64,000 nucleotides of DNA from Gallibacterium genomosp. 3 (GTDB lineage Bacteria > Pseudomonadota > Gammaproteobacteria > Enterobacterales > Pasteurellaceae), in the NCBI RefSeq assembly GCF_001678475.1, contig NZ_JTJR01000007.1, positions 18,313-82,312 of the forward strand. The letters run 5' to 3'. The position numbers and the translations under genes are program-made. The notes under the pieces were generated by a model. That model ran no database searches and was not told the origin of the DNA. It saw nothing but the letters and a program-made list of their open reading frames with translations. Positions 18,588 through 26,484 of this stretch are shown here, piece by piece (within the stretch, counting starts at the first letter, position 1; each line of letters begins with the position of its first letter).

Positions 18588-18645
18588 TGATTTATTTAGT
18601 TAGCTTCTAGGATAAAGCTAAATCACCGATCTGATTTTGCGGTTA
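18588..18645. promoter_or_regulatory. Dyad symmetry upstream of matP
   Basis: A TTAGCTT/AAGCTAA hairpin (8-nt loop), flanked by GTGATTTA and TAAATCAC half-sites, lies about 45-70 bp before the matP start. It could be an operator or a leader hairpin; no protein can be assigned. Confidence 0.3.
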
Positions 18646-18671
18646 AACGACTTTAACTTTGTGAGGTTATT

Positions 18672-19118
18672 ATGCGCTACCAAAAACTCGACAATCAAGA
18701 AACGCATTGGAAATGGCTTTACTTAACACGTAAAGCACGAGAGGGAATTAATATCACTCGTTATCTTGAGCAAAGTATGGCGGAAGATAAAATTCAGCAG
18801 CTCACAAAGTTAGAACATCAGACAGATGATGTTAAACAGTGGATTGAAACCCATATGTCGCCAGATTTAGTAATTAAACTTGATCAGGCGATTCGTGCAA
18901 AACGTAAGCGCTTTTTTAATGCAGAAAAACAAACAACGAAAAAGAAATCGATTGATCTTGATTATGCTGTTTGGCATCGCCTTTCTCGTTATTCCCGCAA
19001 AATGAAAATGACCTTGTCGCAAACCATTATGTATATGATTGATGAGCAAGAGAGCAAGGTCTTATATGAATCACAAATCCAGGCAATGAAGAAAAATTTA
19101 AAGGATTTATTAAAGTAG
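18672..19118 (+). CDS. matP: Macrodomain Ter organiser MatP
   Basis: DNA-binding protein that condenses the replication-terminus macrodomain by binding matS sites and opposing MukBEF there. MRYQKLDNQETHWKWLYLTRKAREGINITRYLE is the conserved N-terminal region. The C-terminal ribbon-helix-helix segment (DYAVWHRLSRYSRKMKMTLSQTIMYMI, about residues 97-123) provides the operator-type contacts. The 148 aa length is normal. A good SD (GTGAGGT) precedes the start. MukFEB is encoded 32 kb downstream, so both parts of this chromosome-organising system are in the window. Its end overlaps the convergent exporter gene by 9 nt. Confidence 0.93.
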   Translation: MRYQKLDNQETHWKWLYLTRKAREGINITRYLEQSMAEDKIQQLTKLEHQTDDVKQWIETHMSPDLVIKLDQAIRAKRKRFFNAEKQTTKKKSIDLDYAVWHRLSRYSRKMKMTLSQTIMYMIDEQESKVLYESQIQAMKKNLKDLLK

Positions 19119-19742
19119 GTACTGGATACCTGAGTAAACTAAATAAAGACCGAAAGCAAGAAATACAATACCAGCAGCATTATCTAACCAACGGCTATAT
19201 TTACTATAAAAGCGCTTAGCGATAGGTCGAGAAAAGAGGAGTGAAATCACATAGAAATAACAGAAAGTTTCTAACAAGATCACGGCCAATACGGCTAAGA
19301 TATGTTGAATACCATTAACATTGGCTAAATACAGAGAAAGCACACTACTAAAATAGATTACCACTTTTGCATTAGAAAGATTAACCAATAACCCTTTTAA
19401 GATTTCTTGTTTAATTGAGCTAACTGCTGGGGCAGTAGGATGTGAGTTATCCTGATCAAACGTGACATTAGCTCGTACATTTAGCATTTTGTAGCCAATA
19501 TAACTTAAATAAGCACCACCAAGTAACACTACCACACCATGCCAAAGCTGGCTGGTAGCAAAAATAATGGCTAAACCTAATAACGCAGAAGTTGCCCAAA
19601 AGGCAACACCTATCGTAATGCCAATTACTGCACAAATAGCGCTTTTTCGTGAATTACTGGCTGCAGTACGGCTGACATAAAAAAAGTCAGGGCCGGGGGT
19701 CATCAAGCCTAATAGATGAACAATCATAATATTCCACAACAT
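19110..19742 (-). CDS. LysE/RhtB family amino-acid exporter
   Basis: Inner-membrane exporter of the LysE/RhtB family, 210 aa, with about six hydrophobic segments. The N-terminal family motif LLGLMTPGPDFFYVSRTAASNSRKSAICAVIGITIG contains the conserved PGPD. The loop motif GAYLSYIGYKMLN and the later NLSNAKVVIYFSSVL (usually N-P-K in the family) are also visible. The substrate cannot be read from sequence; homoserine, threonine and lysine are known for relatives. It lies 12 bp after pgpA and is probably the last gene of the ribH-nusB-thiL-pgpA string. Confidence 0.85.
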   Translation of the reverse strand: MLWNIMIVHLLGLMTPGPDFFYVSRTAASNSRKSAICAVIGITIGVAFWATSALLGLAIIFATSQLWHGVVVLLGGAYLSYIGYKMLNVRANVTFDQDNSHPTAPAVSSIKQEILKGLLVNLSNAKVVIYFSSVLSLYLANVNGIQHILAVLAVILLETFCYFYVISLLFSRPIAKRFYSKYSRWLDNAAGIVFLAFGLYLVYSGIQYLL

Positions 19743-19754
19743 ATTTAAATCCTT

Positions 19755-20264
19755 TTATAACATCCACTGACAAAGTAGCAGCACAAGAATGGCGTAAACT
19801 GCTGCAAGTAAATCATCGAACATAATACCAAAGCCGGTTTTTAATTTACGATCAAAATAGCGAATAGGCATTGGTTTGAGAATATCAAACAAACGGAATA
19901 ACACAAATGCAGCTAAATACCACATCCAAGAGTAATCAGGTAATGCACTAAGCACTAACCAAATTGCGACAATTTCATCCCATACAATACTACCATGATC
20001 GTGAACTTGCATATCTTCTGCTGTTTTTCCGCAAAGATAAATACCCAATAAGAAAGCAACTAGCGTACATACTAAAAAAATTGGCGGAGTAATCCATTGC
20101 AATAAAATAATGCCGGTAATTAATCCTGCTAATGTTCCCCAAGTCCCCGGTGCAGGGTAAATTAAGCCTGAACCAAAGCCGAGAGCAAGGAAATGAATAG
20201 GATTAGTTAATTTAGTTTTTTGCAATGCCGCATGATTATTTTTCGCTGAAGTGGTCAAAGCCAT
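19755..20264 (-). CDS. pgpA: Phosphatidylglycerophosphatase A
   Basis: Inner-membrane phosphatase that converts phosphatidylglycerophosphate to phosphatidylglycerol. FGSGLIYPAPGTWGTLAG (about residues 30-47), DMQVHDHGSIVWDEIVAIW (about 84-102) and FDILKPMPIRYFDRKLKTGFGIMFDDLLA (about 124-152) are the PgpA signatures. It has 169 aa and four hydrophobic helices. Its start lies inside the thiL 3' end (29-nt overlap), the same linkage as thiL-pgpA in enterobacteria. The product supplies substrate for cardiolipin synthase, encoded elsewhere in the window. Confidence 0.92.
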   Translation of the reverse strand: MALTTSAKNNHAALQKTKLTNPIHFLALGFGSGLIYPAPGTWGTLAGLITGIILLQWITPPIFLVCTLVAFLLGIYLCGKTAEDMQVHDHGSIVWDEIVAIWLVLSALPDYSWMWYLAAFVLFRLFDILKPMPIRYFDRKLKTGFGIMFDDLLAAVYAILVLLLCQWML

Positions 20265-21216
20265 GGGAAACTGCTACCTCTACTGGTTTATTATTTTGCA
20301 TAAATTGTAATTGTTTATTAGCACGAATTTGTCCAATACATTGGTATGGAACGCCGAGATAACGTAAAGTACGCTCCATTTTTTCACGCTGCTGTTCCGC
20401 AACAGTGAAGCATAATTCATAATCTTCACCGCCAGCTAAGGCAAATTGCTGTGCTTGTGCTAAGGAGTATTGGCTTAGGAGCTGTGGTGATAAAGGCAAC
20501 TGATCTAATTCAATCACCGCACCACACTGACTGCGATCTAAAATGTGTTGTAAATCTGAAATCAAGCCATCAGAGAGATCGATTGCCGCATTAGCGATTC
20601 CTGCTAATTCCATTCCCATTAATACACGCGGTGTAGGGCGTAAGTGGCGTTGTAATAGATAACGCTGTTCCTCATTTTCAATAGGTGTATTGTTTAATAG
20701 AAGATCAAGTCCGGCTGCACTATCACCTAAGGTACCAGATACATAAATCCAATCGCCTACTTTTGCAGTATGTCGGCATAAAATTTTTTCTTTTGCGACT
20801 AAACCGTGTGCAGTAATAGTGAGAGATAACAAACCGCGAGTAGTATCACCACCGATTAAATCAACATTATAGTGATCAAGAATAGCAAAGAAACTTTGAC
20901 TAAATTGTTCAAGCCATTGGTGATCAATTTTGGGCATGGTTAATGCCAGACTAATCCATGCTGGTTCAGCACCCATTGCAGCTAAATCGCTTAAATTGAC
21001 CGCAACAGCTTTATAGGCAAGATCAGCTGGGGAAATAGTCGGTAGAAAATGTGTACCTTCGACTAAGGTATCCGTTGTCATAGCGAGGCGGCGGTTTGGT
21101 TTGATTTCAGTAATTGCACAATCATCACCGATTGATAACCAAACATCTCGCCGTGGCTGACGAGTTGAGGAAGCAAAATAACGCCGAATAATATCGAATT
21201 CGCCATTACCTGTCAT
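20236..21216 (-). CDS. thiL: Thiamine-monophosphate kinase
   Basis: Phosphorylates thiamine monophosphate to the diphosphate cofactor. The N-terminus GEFDIIRRYF and IGDDCAITE, then MTTDTLVEGTHF (Asp ligands for Mg-ATP), LSDLAAMGAEPAW, DLIGGDTTRG and AIDLSDGLISDLQHIL are the PurM-like kinase motifs. The 326 aa length is normal. It follows nusB, separated by a 24-nt-arm hairpin region, and overlaps pgpA. No TPP riboswitch is seen upstream. Confidence 0.94.
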   Translation of the reverse strand: MTGNGEFDIIRRYFASSTRQPRRDVWLSIGDDCAITEIKPNRRLAMTTDTLVEGTHFLPTISPADLAYKAVAVNLSDLAAMGAEPAWISLALTMPKIDHQWLEQFSQSFFAILDHYNVDLIGGDTTRGLLSLTITAHGLVAKEKILCRHTAKVGDWIYVSGTLGDSAAGLDLLLNNTPIENEEQRYLLQRHLRPTPRVLMGMELAGIANAAIDLSDGLISDLQHILDRSQCGAVIELDQLPLSPQLLSQYSLAQAQQFALAGGEDYELCFTVAEQQREKMERTLRYLGVPYQCIGQIRANKQLQFMQNNKPVEVAVSHGFDHFSEK

Positions 21217-21238
21217 ATTCTCACATCCTTTGTTGAGA

Positions 21239-21266
21239 TCACCTTATCTTTTGCAAGATAAGGTGA
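21239..21266 (-). other. Perfect hairpin between nusB and thiL
   Basis: A 12-bp perfect stem (TCACCTTATCTT with AAGATAAGGTGA) and 4-nt loop sit in the 63-bp gap between nusB and thiL. There is no T run, so it is more likely an mRNA stabilising or processing hairpin than a terminator. Confidence 0.5.
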
Positions 21267-21279
21267 ATATACGCCAAGA

Positions 21280-21705
21280 TTATTTACGGCCAAGTTGTGG
21301 TGCGAGTTTATCTAATACGCCATTAATATATTTGTGGCTGTCTTCTGCACCAAAAGTTTTTGCTACTTCAATGGCCTCATTGATGACAACTTTATAAGGG
21401 ACATCTGGGGCAAATTTTAATTCATAAGTTGCCGCTGAGAGGATAGCACGCTCAATCGTACCTAATTCATCAATAGAACGATCCAAATACGGACTAAAGA
21501 GTTGTTCAATGGTATCAATATTATTCACTGTTTCACGGAATAATTTACGAAAATAAGGCAAATCCACGCCTTTCATATCTTCATCAGTGATGAAATCTAG
21601 TTCAACTTTTTCAGGTGTATTTTGTGATACAAACCAAGAATAAAGTGCTTGAACTGTACATTCACGAGCACGACGACGTTTTGTTGGTTTTGCTTGTTGA
21701 GTCAT
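21280..21705 (-). CDS. nusB: Transcription antitermination factor NusB
   Basis: RNA-binding factor that joins NusE (S10) on boxA for rRNA antitermination. [20 protein letters not shown] at residues 7-26 is the conserved N-terminal helix. [25 protein letters not shown] (about 74-98) and [29 protein letters not shown] (about 105-133) are the other family segments. At 141 aa it has the usual length. Its start overlaps the ribH stop by 1 nt, the common ribH-nusB coupling. Confidence 0.95.
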   Translation of the reverse strand: MTQQAKPTKRRRARECTVQALYSWFVSQNTPEKVELDFITDEDMKGVDLPYFRKLFRETVNNIDTIEQLFSPYLDRSIDELGTIERAILSAATYELKFAPDVPYKVVINEAIEVAKTFGAEDSHKYINGVLDKLAPQLGRK

Positions 21706-22175
21706 TATTCTGAAATTTGAGCTAATAAGTTAACCATTTCTAAAGCTACTAATGCAGCTTCAGCCCCTTTATTTCCTGCTTTAGTACCAGCGCGTTCAAT
21801 CGCTTGTTCAATGTTTTCAGTAGTGAGTACACCAAAAGCAACAGGAATTTCTGCTTGCATAGCAACTTGACCAAGACCGCTGCTTGCTTCACCAGCCACA
21901 TATTCAAAGTGTGCTGTACCTCCGCGGATCACCGTACCTAATGCAACAATTGCATCAAATTTTTTGCTGGAAGCAAGACGGCGAGCCACAAGAGGTAATT
22001 CATAAGCACCTGGTGCTTTTACAATAGTAATATTTTCATCTTTTACTTGCCCAATACGGGTTAAGGCATCAAGCGCGCCTTCTAATAAACTATCATTAAT
22101 AAAACTATTAAAACGAGCGATCACCACTGCAATTTTGGCATTTGGTGCAGCAACTTGACCTTCTAAAACTTTCAT
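21705..22175 (-). CDS. ribH: 6,7-dimethyl-8-ribityllumazine synthase
   Basis: Penultimate enzyme of riboflavin synthesis, which joins the pyrimidine and the butanone phosphate. [57 protein letters not shown] and [20 protein letters not shown] are lumazine synthase motifs; [10 protein letters not shown] contains the catalytic His. The 156 aa length is normal. It leads a ribH-nusB-thiL-pgpA-lysE string. No FMN riboswitch is visible in the 150 bp before it. Confidence 0.95.
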   Translation of the reverse strand: MKVLEGQVAAPNAKIAVVIARFNSFINDSLLEGALDALTRIGQVKDENITIVKAPGAYELPLVARRLASSKKFDAIVALGTVIRGGTAHFEYVAGEASSGLGQVAMQAEIPVAFGVLTTENIEQAIERAGTKAGNKGAEAALVALEMVNLLAQISE

Positions 22176-22275
22176 ATTTTCTCCAATATATCCAAATATA
22201 GATGAACAAAAACGGTTGCAGATTCTAGCATAAAAAAGCAGAAAATAAGAGAGGAAATCATAAAAGGAAGAGAGT

Positions 22276-22313
22276 AAAAAATCCTGTTATTCAATTAAAC
22301 AACAGGATTTTTT
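22276..22313 (-). terminator. Intrinsic terminator after ettA
   Basis: A 10-bp perfect stem (AAATCCTGTT 22279-22288 with AACAGGATTT 22301-22310) is followed on the minus strand by a T run. It lies 11 bp past the ettA stop, before the ribH promoter region. Confidence 0.8.
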
Positions 22314-22324
22314 ATCAATTAGGA

Positions 22325-23995
22325 TTACTTAGTAATACGTTTATATTTAATCCGCTTTGGTTGTACTGCATCGGCACCAAAGGTTTTCTTCTTCCACTCT
22401 TCATAGTCAGTGAAGTTACCTTCATAGAAAGTGACTTTTCCTTCATCACCGTAATCTAAAATGTGAGTGGCAATACGGTCTAAGAACCAACGGTCGTGCG
22501 AAATTACCATCACACAACCAGGGAATTCTAAAATCGCATTTTCTAAAGCACGTAAGGTTTCAACATCAAGATCATTGGTTGGTTCATCGAGTAACAACAC
22601 GTTCCCACCACGTTGCAATAACTTAGCAAGATGTAAACGGCCACGCTCACCCCCTGAAAGTTCGCCAACACGTTTTTGTTGATCTACGCCTTTAAAGTTA
22701 AAACGCCCAACATAAGCACGGCTCGGAATTTCAAAGTTACCGATTTTCATAATATCTAATCCACCAGAAACTTCTTCCCAAACGGTCTTGCTGTTGTCCA
22801 TATTATCTCTAAATTGTTCAACAGAAGAGAGCACTACCGTATCACCTAACGTAATTGACCCGCTATCTGGTTGTTCTTGACCTGATAACATTCTAAATAA
22901 GGTTGATTTACCTGCACCATTCGCCCCAATAATCCCAACGATTGCCCCTTTCGGAATACTGAAAGAGAGATCATCAATTAATGTACGATCACCGTATGAT
23001 TTAGATAAATTTACTACTTCAATCACTTTATCCCCTAAACGTGGGCCAGGCGGAATAAAGAGTTCGTTGGTTTCATTACGTTTTTGGTATTCGCTAGAGT
23101 TAAGTTCTTCAAAACGCGCCATACGTGCCTTACTTTTCGCTTGGCGACCTTTTGGATTTTGGCGTACCCATTCAAGCTCTTTCTCAATTGATTTTTGACG
23201 AGCTGATTCTGTTACAGCTTCTTGTGCAAGACGTTTCTCTTTTTGTTCCAACCAAGAAGAGTAGTTACCTTGCCATGGAATACCTTCACCACGGTCTAAC
23301 TCTAAAATCCAACCAGCAACGTTATCTAAGAAATAACGGTCGTGGGTAATAGCAACCACAGTACCTTCGTAATCGTGCAAGAAACGTTCTAACCAAGCAA
23401 CTGATTCAGCATCTAAGTGGTTAGTTGGTTCATCGAGTAATAGCATATCTGGTTTTTCTAATAGTAAACGGCAAAGTGCAACACGACGACGTTCACCCCC
23501 AGAAAGATGTTCAATTTTACTGTCCCAATCAGGTAAGCGTAATGCGTCGGCAGCACGTTCTAATTGGTTTTGTAAGTTATGCCCATCATGTGCTTGGATA
23601 ATTGCTTCTAATTTAGCTTGTTCAGCAGCTAACTTGTCAAAATCAGCATCAGGATCGGCATATAACGCATAAACTTCATCTAAACGCGTTAATGCACTTT
23701 TTACCTCTGCAACAGCTTCTTCGATAGCTTCACGTACAGTTTGCTGTGGAGATAACTTCGGCTCTTGTGGTAAATAACCAATCTTAATACCGGGTTGTGG
23801 ACGCGCTTCACCTTCAAACTCTTTATCTACGCCAGCCATAATCCGTAATAGTGTAGATTTTCCAGCACCATTTAAGCCTAATACACCAATTTTGGCACCT
23901 GGAAAAAAGCTTAAAGAGATATCTTTTAAAATTTGACGCTTCGGCGGCACAACTTTGCTCACGCGATGCATGGTATAAACAAATTGTGTTGACAT
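22325..23995 (-). CDS. ettA: Energy-dependent translational throttle protein EttA (ABC-F)
   Basis: Ribosome-associated ABC-F ATPase that gates the first elongation cycles according to the ADP/ATP ratio. Two ATPase domains are visible: Walker A GLNGAGKST near 39-47 with signature LSGGERRRVALC, and Walker A GANGAGKST near 358 with LSGGERGRLHLAK. Walker B segments are LLLDEPTNHLDAES and LLLDEPTNDLDVET. Between them lies the ABC-F linker (YSSWLEQKEKRLAQE...ARMARFEEL). The 556 aa length matches EttA. It is a single gene with its own terminator. Confidence 0.95.
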   Translation of the reverse strand: MSTQFVYTMHRVSKVVPPKRQILKDISLSFFPGAKIGVLGLNGAGKSTLLRIMAGVDKEFEGEARPQPGIKIGYLPQEPKLSPQQTVREAIEEAVAEVKSALTRLDEVYALYADPDADFDKLAAEQAKLEAIIQAHDGHNLQNQLERAADALRLPDWDSKIEHLSGGERRRVALCRLLLEKPDMLLLDEPTNHLDAESVAWLERFLHDYEGTVVAITHDRYFLDNVAGWILELDRGEGIPWQGNYSSWLEQKEKRLAQEAVTESARQKSIEKELEWVRQNPKGRQAKSKARMARFEELNSSEYQKRNETNELFIPPGPRLGDKVIEVVNLSKSYGDRTLIDDLSFSIPKGAIVGIIGANGAGKSTLFRMLSGQEQPDSGSITLGDTVVLSSVEQFRDNMDNSKTVWEEVSGGLDIMKIGNFEIPSRAYVGRFNFKGVDQQKRVGELSGGERGRLHLAKLLQRGGNVLLLDEPTNDLDVETLRALENAILEFPGCVMVISHDRWFLDRIATHILDYGDEGKVTFYEGNFTDYEEWKKKTFGADAVQPKRIKYKRITK

Positions 23996-24176
23996 AATTC
24001 TCGCTTTTTGTGTGGTTTAGATGAAAAGGCGCTTATTCTACTTTAAATTATCAGTTTTGACTATTTTTATACGGATCTTTTCTGCACAAAAAAATAGAAT
24101 TTATGGCAAAATAAACAGCGGATCTTACGATCTTATGCACAACACAATTATCAACTTTTATTTTGAGGGAAATTGA

Positions 24177-25355
24177 ATGTCAAGACCGTTAAATTTTGTG
24201 ATGATTTCACCACATTTTCCAATGAATTTTGAAACGTTTGCGGTTAGATTGCGGGAAAACGGCTTTCATACATTAGGGATTGCAGATGCGCCATATGAAT
24301 CTTTAAGTGAGGGATTACGTAATGCCTTAACGGAATATTATCGTGTCGATAATATGGAAGATTATGATCAGGTTTATCGTGCCGTTGGTTATTTTGCCCA
24401 TAAATATGGTCGTATTGATCGTATTGAATCACATAATGAATATTGGTTAGAGTTAGACGCTAAACTACGTACAGATTTCAATGTGTTTGGTTATAAAAAT
24501 GAAGATATGCACGCAATTAAAACCAAATCACAAATGAAAGAAATTTTTCGTGTCGCAGGGTTAAAGGTAGCAAAAGGTCGTGTATTCAAAGATGATCAAG
24601 ATGCTCGCGATTTGGCAAAAGAATTAAATTTCCCAGTGATTATTAAACCGAATTCAGGTGTTGGTGCAAGCGACACTTATAAAATTAAATCTAGTGAAGA
24701 GTTAGAGGCATTTTTTGGTTATAAAAATCTAAATGTTGAATACATCATGGAAGAGTTTATTGACGGTGATATTGTTACCTTTGATGGACTGGCTGATATT
24801 AATGGCAATATTGTTTTTTATGCGAGCCTTGAGTATTCCGAAGCGGTATTAGATACAGTTGAGAAAGATGGCGATATGTTCTATTACGTACCGCGCGAAA
24901 TTTCCCCTGAATTGGTAGAGTTAGGTAAACAGTGTGTTGAAGCGTTTAAAGTGCGTGAACGTTTTTTCCACTTTGAATTTTTCCGTGTGAAAAAAACAAA
25001 CGAATTAATGCCATTAGAAATTAACTGCCGTCCACCAGGTGGTTTAACGATTGATATGTGGAACTATGCTAATGATTTTGATGTATTTAATGAATATGCA
25101 CATATCGTTAAAGAGAATAAATTCTACTCCCAGATTACTCACCCTTGGAATGTGGTTTATATTTCACGTAAAGCCAATAAAAATTATGTGAATTCAACGC
25201 AAGCTATCTGTGAACGCTTTAGTGGCAATATTATTAGTGTGCAAAATGTGCCAGGTATTTTTGCTAAAATTATGGGGGAAGAAGGTATTTTGGCACGTAC
25301 TGAAACCATAGAACAAATGCGTGAAATTATTCAATTTGCACACGCTAAACAGTAA
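24177..25355 (+). CDS. ATP-grasp domain ligase of unknown substrate
   Basis: A 392-aa protein with an ATP-grasp fold, as in enzymes that form carboxylate-amine or carboxylate-thiol bonds through an acyl phosphate. ATP-grasp segments visible are FPVIIKPNSGVGASDTYKI (Lys and glycine-rich loop, about residues 152-170), VEYIMEEFIDGDIVTFDGLAD (about 183-203) and FFHFEFFRV...MPLEINCRPPGG (Mg-ligand Glu and Asn, about 263-291). It does not look like biotin carboxylase, PurK, D-Ala-D-Ala ligase or RimK as a whole. The strong SD (TGAGGGA) fixes the start. The hydrolase gene follows after 10 bp, so the two are one operon. Product unknown. Confidence 0.8.
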   Translation: MSRPLNFVMISPHFPMNFETFAVRLRENGFHTLGIADAPYESLSEGLRNALTEYYRVDNMEDYDQVYRAVGYFAHKYGRIDRIESHNEYWLELDAKLRTDFNVFGYKNEDMHAIKTKSQMKEIFRVAGLKVAKGRVFKDDQDARDLAKELNFPVIIKPNSGVGASDTYKIKSSEELEAFFGYKNLNVEYIMEEFIDGDIVTFDGLADINGNIVFYASLEYSEAVLDTVEKDGDMFYYVPREISPELVELGKQCVEAFKVRERFFHFEFFRVKKTNELMPLEINCRPPGGLTIDMWNYANDFDVFNEYAHIVKENKFYSQITHPWNVVYISRKANKNYVNSTQAICERFSGNIISVQNVPGIFAKIMGEEGILARTETIEQMREIIQFAHAKQ

Positions 25356-25365
25356 GGAGAGGATT

Positions 25366-26118
25366 ATGCATTTTGAAAGAAGAAGCCATTGGAGTGGTGA
25401 ACTTGGGCGGGAAATGTATTTCAATGTTTATGGACATGCAGGGAAGCCAATTATTGTGTTCCCATCATCAGGCGGTAGCCAAAATGAGTATGGTGATTTT
25501 GGGATGATTGAAGCGTGCCGTTCATTTATTGATCGTGGATTAGTGAAATTCTATACCCCAGACTCTTTAGATAAAGAGTCTTGGTTAGCCCCAAATAAAT
25601 CAGGTCATGATATGGCATTAGCACATAATGCTTATGATCGTTATATTGTCAATGAATTGGTACCTTTGATTCGTTATGAATCGAACTGGTATGAAGCAAT
25701 GATTGCAACAGGGTGTAGCATGGGGGCATTTCATACGATTAATTTTGCCTTACGTCATCCTGATCTGTTTGATACCGCAATTGCGTTAAGTGGTGTATAT
25801 GATGCACGTTTCTTCACCGGAGAATTTTATGGTGATGAAGTGGTCTATTTTAACTCTCCGATTGATTATCTATGGGGACAATATGATAGCTGGTTTTTAG
25901 ATCGTTATCGTCAAAATCACTATATTGTTGCCGTAGGACAAGGGGCTTGGGAAGAGCAACATATTGCAGATACAGCACGTTTGCAAGAAGCTTTCCAGCA
26001 CAAAGGAGTTCCAGCATGGTTCGATTTTTGGGGGCATGATGTTGATCATGATTGGCCTTGGTGGAAAGTGCAAATGCCGTTTTTCTTAGGAAAACTAGAA
26101 GAGCAAGGTATTATTTAA
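25366..26118 (+). CDS. Alpha/beta-hydrolase, putative esterase family (PF00756-like)
   Basis: A 250-aa cytoplasmic alpha/beta-hydrolase. The nucleophile elbow is ATGCSMGAFHT (G-x-S-x-G, Ser near residue 118), with PIIVFPSSGGSQNEYGDFG as the likely oxyanion region. The C-terminal WFDFWGHDVDHDWPWWK carries the probable catalytic His. No signal peptide. The ATG at 25366 is chosen because AAGGAGAGG precedes it; the frame is open to 25321 inside the upstream gene. Tight pairing with the ATP-grasp gene suggests the two act on the same small molecule, one making and one cleaving (or releasing) an amide or ester bond. This is an inference. Confidence 0.78.
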   Translation: MHFERRSHWSGELGREMYFNVYGHAGKPIIVFPSSGGSQNEYGDFGMIEACRSFIDRGLVKFYTPDSLDKESWLAPNKSGHDMALAHNAYDRYIVNELVPLIRYESNWYEAMIATGCSMGAFHTINFALRHPDLFDTAIALSGVYDARFFTGEFYGDEVVYFNSPIDYLWGQYDSWFLDRYRQNHYIVAVGQGAWEEQHIADTARLQEAFQHKGVPAWFDFWGHDVDHDWPWWKVQMPFFLGKLEEQGII

Positions 26119-26122
26119 GGGA

Positions 26123-26146
26123 AAAGGGCTAATAAGCCCTTTTTTA
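26123..26146 (+). terminator. Intrinsic terminator after the esterase gene
   Basis: An 8-bp stem (AAAGGGCT with AGCCCTTT) has a 4-nt loop and a T run, directly after the hydrolase stop. Confidence 0.85.
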
Positions 26147-26159
26147 GTTTTAGGATAAA

Positions 26160-26445
26160 ATCTATTTAATATTTTTCTTTAACGATCATTTAGGTTTCGC
26201 CCTAAAGGGCGACTTCATTTTCTTTACTTGTGTAAAGAAAATGAAGCAAAAGAAACACACCCTCGCACACTTGCTGCTCCTCATTCCAATAAGATTTTCC
26301 GGGCGGCAAAAAACAGAGATTTTTCTCACTATGTTCGAAAAATGATCACTTTTTTTGCCTGACAATCTTATTTGCATTCGGGCAAGTGTGAGAGGGGGAC
26401 CCATTAAGCCTTTATTAAGATTTGTGATTAATTTTAGGTTTGGTT
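26160..26445. repeat. Dispersed intergenic repeat, copy A (MITE-like, hairpin-rich)
   Basis: This element fills the gap between two convergent gene ends. It opens with TCTATTTAATATTTTT (26161-26176) and a CATTTAGGTTTCGCCCTAAA block (26187-26213). Next is a perfect 15-bp hairpin (26213-26227 with 26232-26246, 4-nt loop). It continues into a long imperfect palindrome (about 26258-26397) whose ends are CCCTCGCACACTTG and CAAGTGTGAGAGGG. The right end (26391-26440) matches the sequence at 63953-64000 in reverse orientation, and the left blocks match 37112-37364 in reverse. Short frames inside it are not genes. Confidence 0.75.
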
Positions 26446-26484
26446 AACTCTAAAAAGAGCTTGCTAGCTTTTTATTACGGTAAC

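Noticed and set aside
21217..21279. TPP riboswitch before thiL
   Set aside because: The region is only 63 bp, holds a simple hairpin and lacks the thi-box core.
22176..22320. FMN riboswitch before ribH
   Set aside because: No multi-helix RFN-element motifs are visible; the segment is A-rich with only the ettA terminator.
26186..26404. 72-codon frame on the minus strand in repeat copy A
   Set aside because: It spans the perfect hairpin and long palindrome, lacks an SD and has no recognisable domain.
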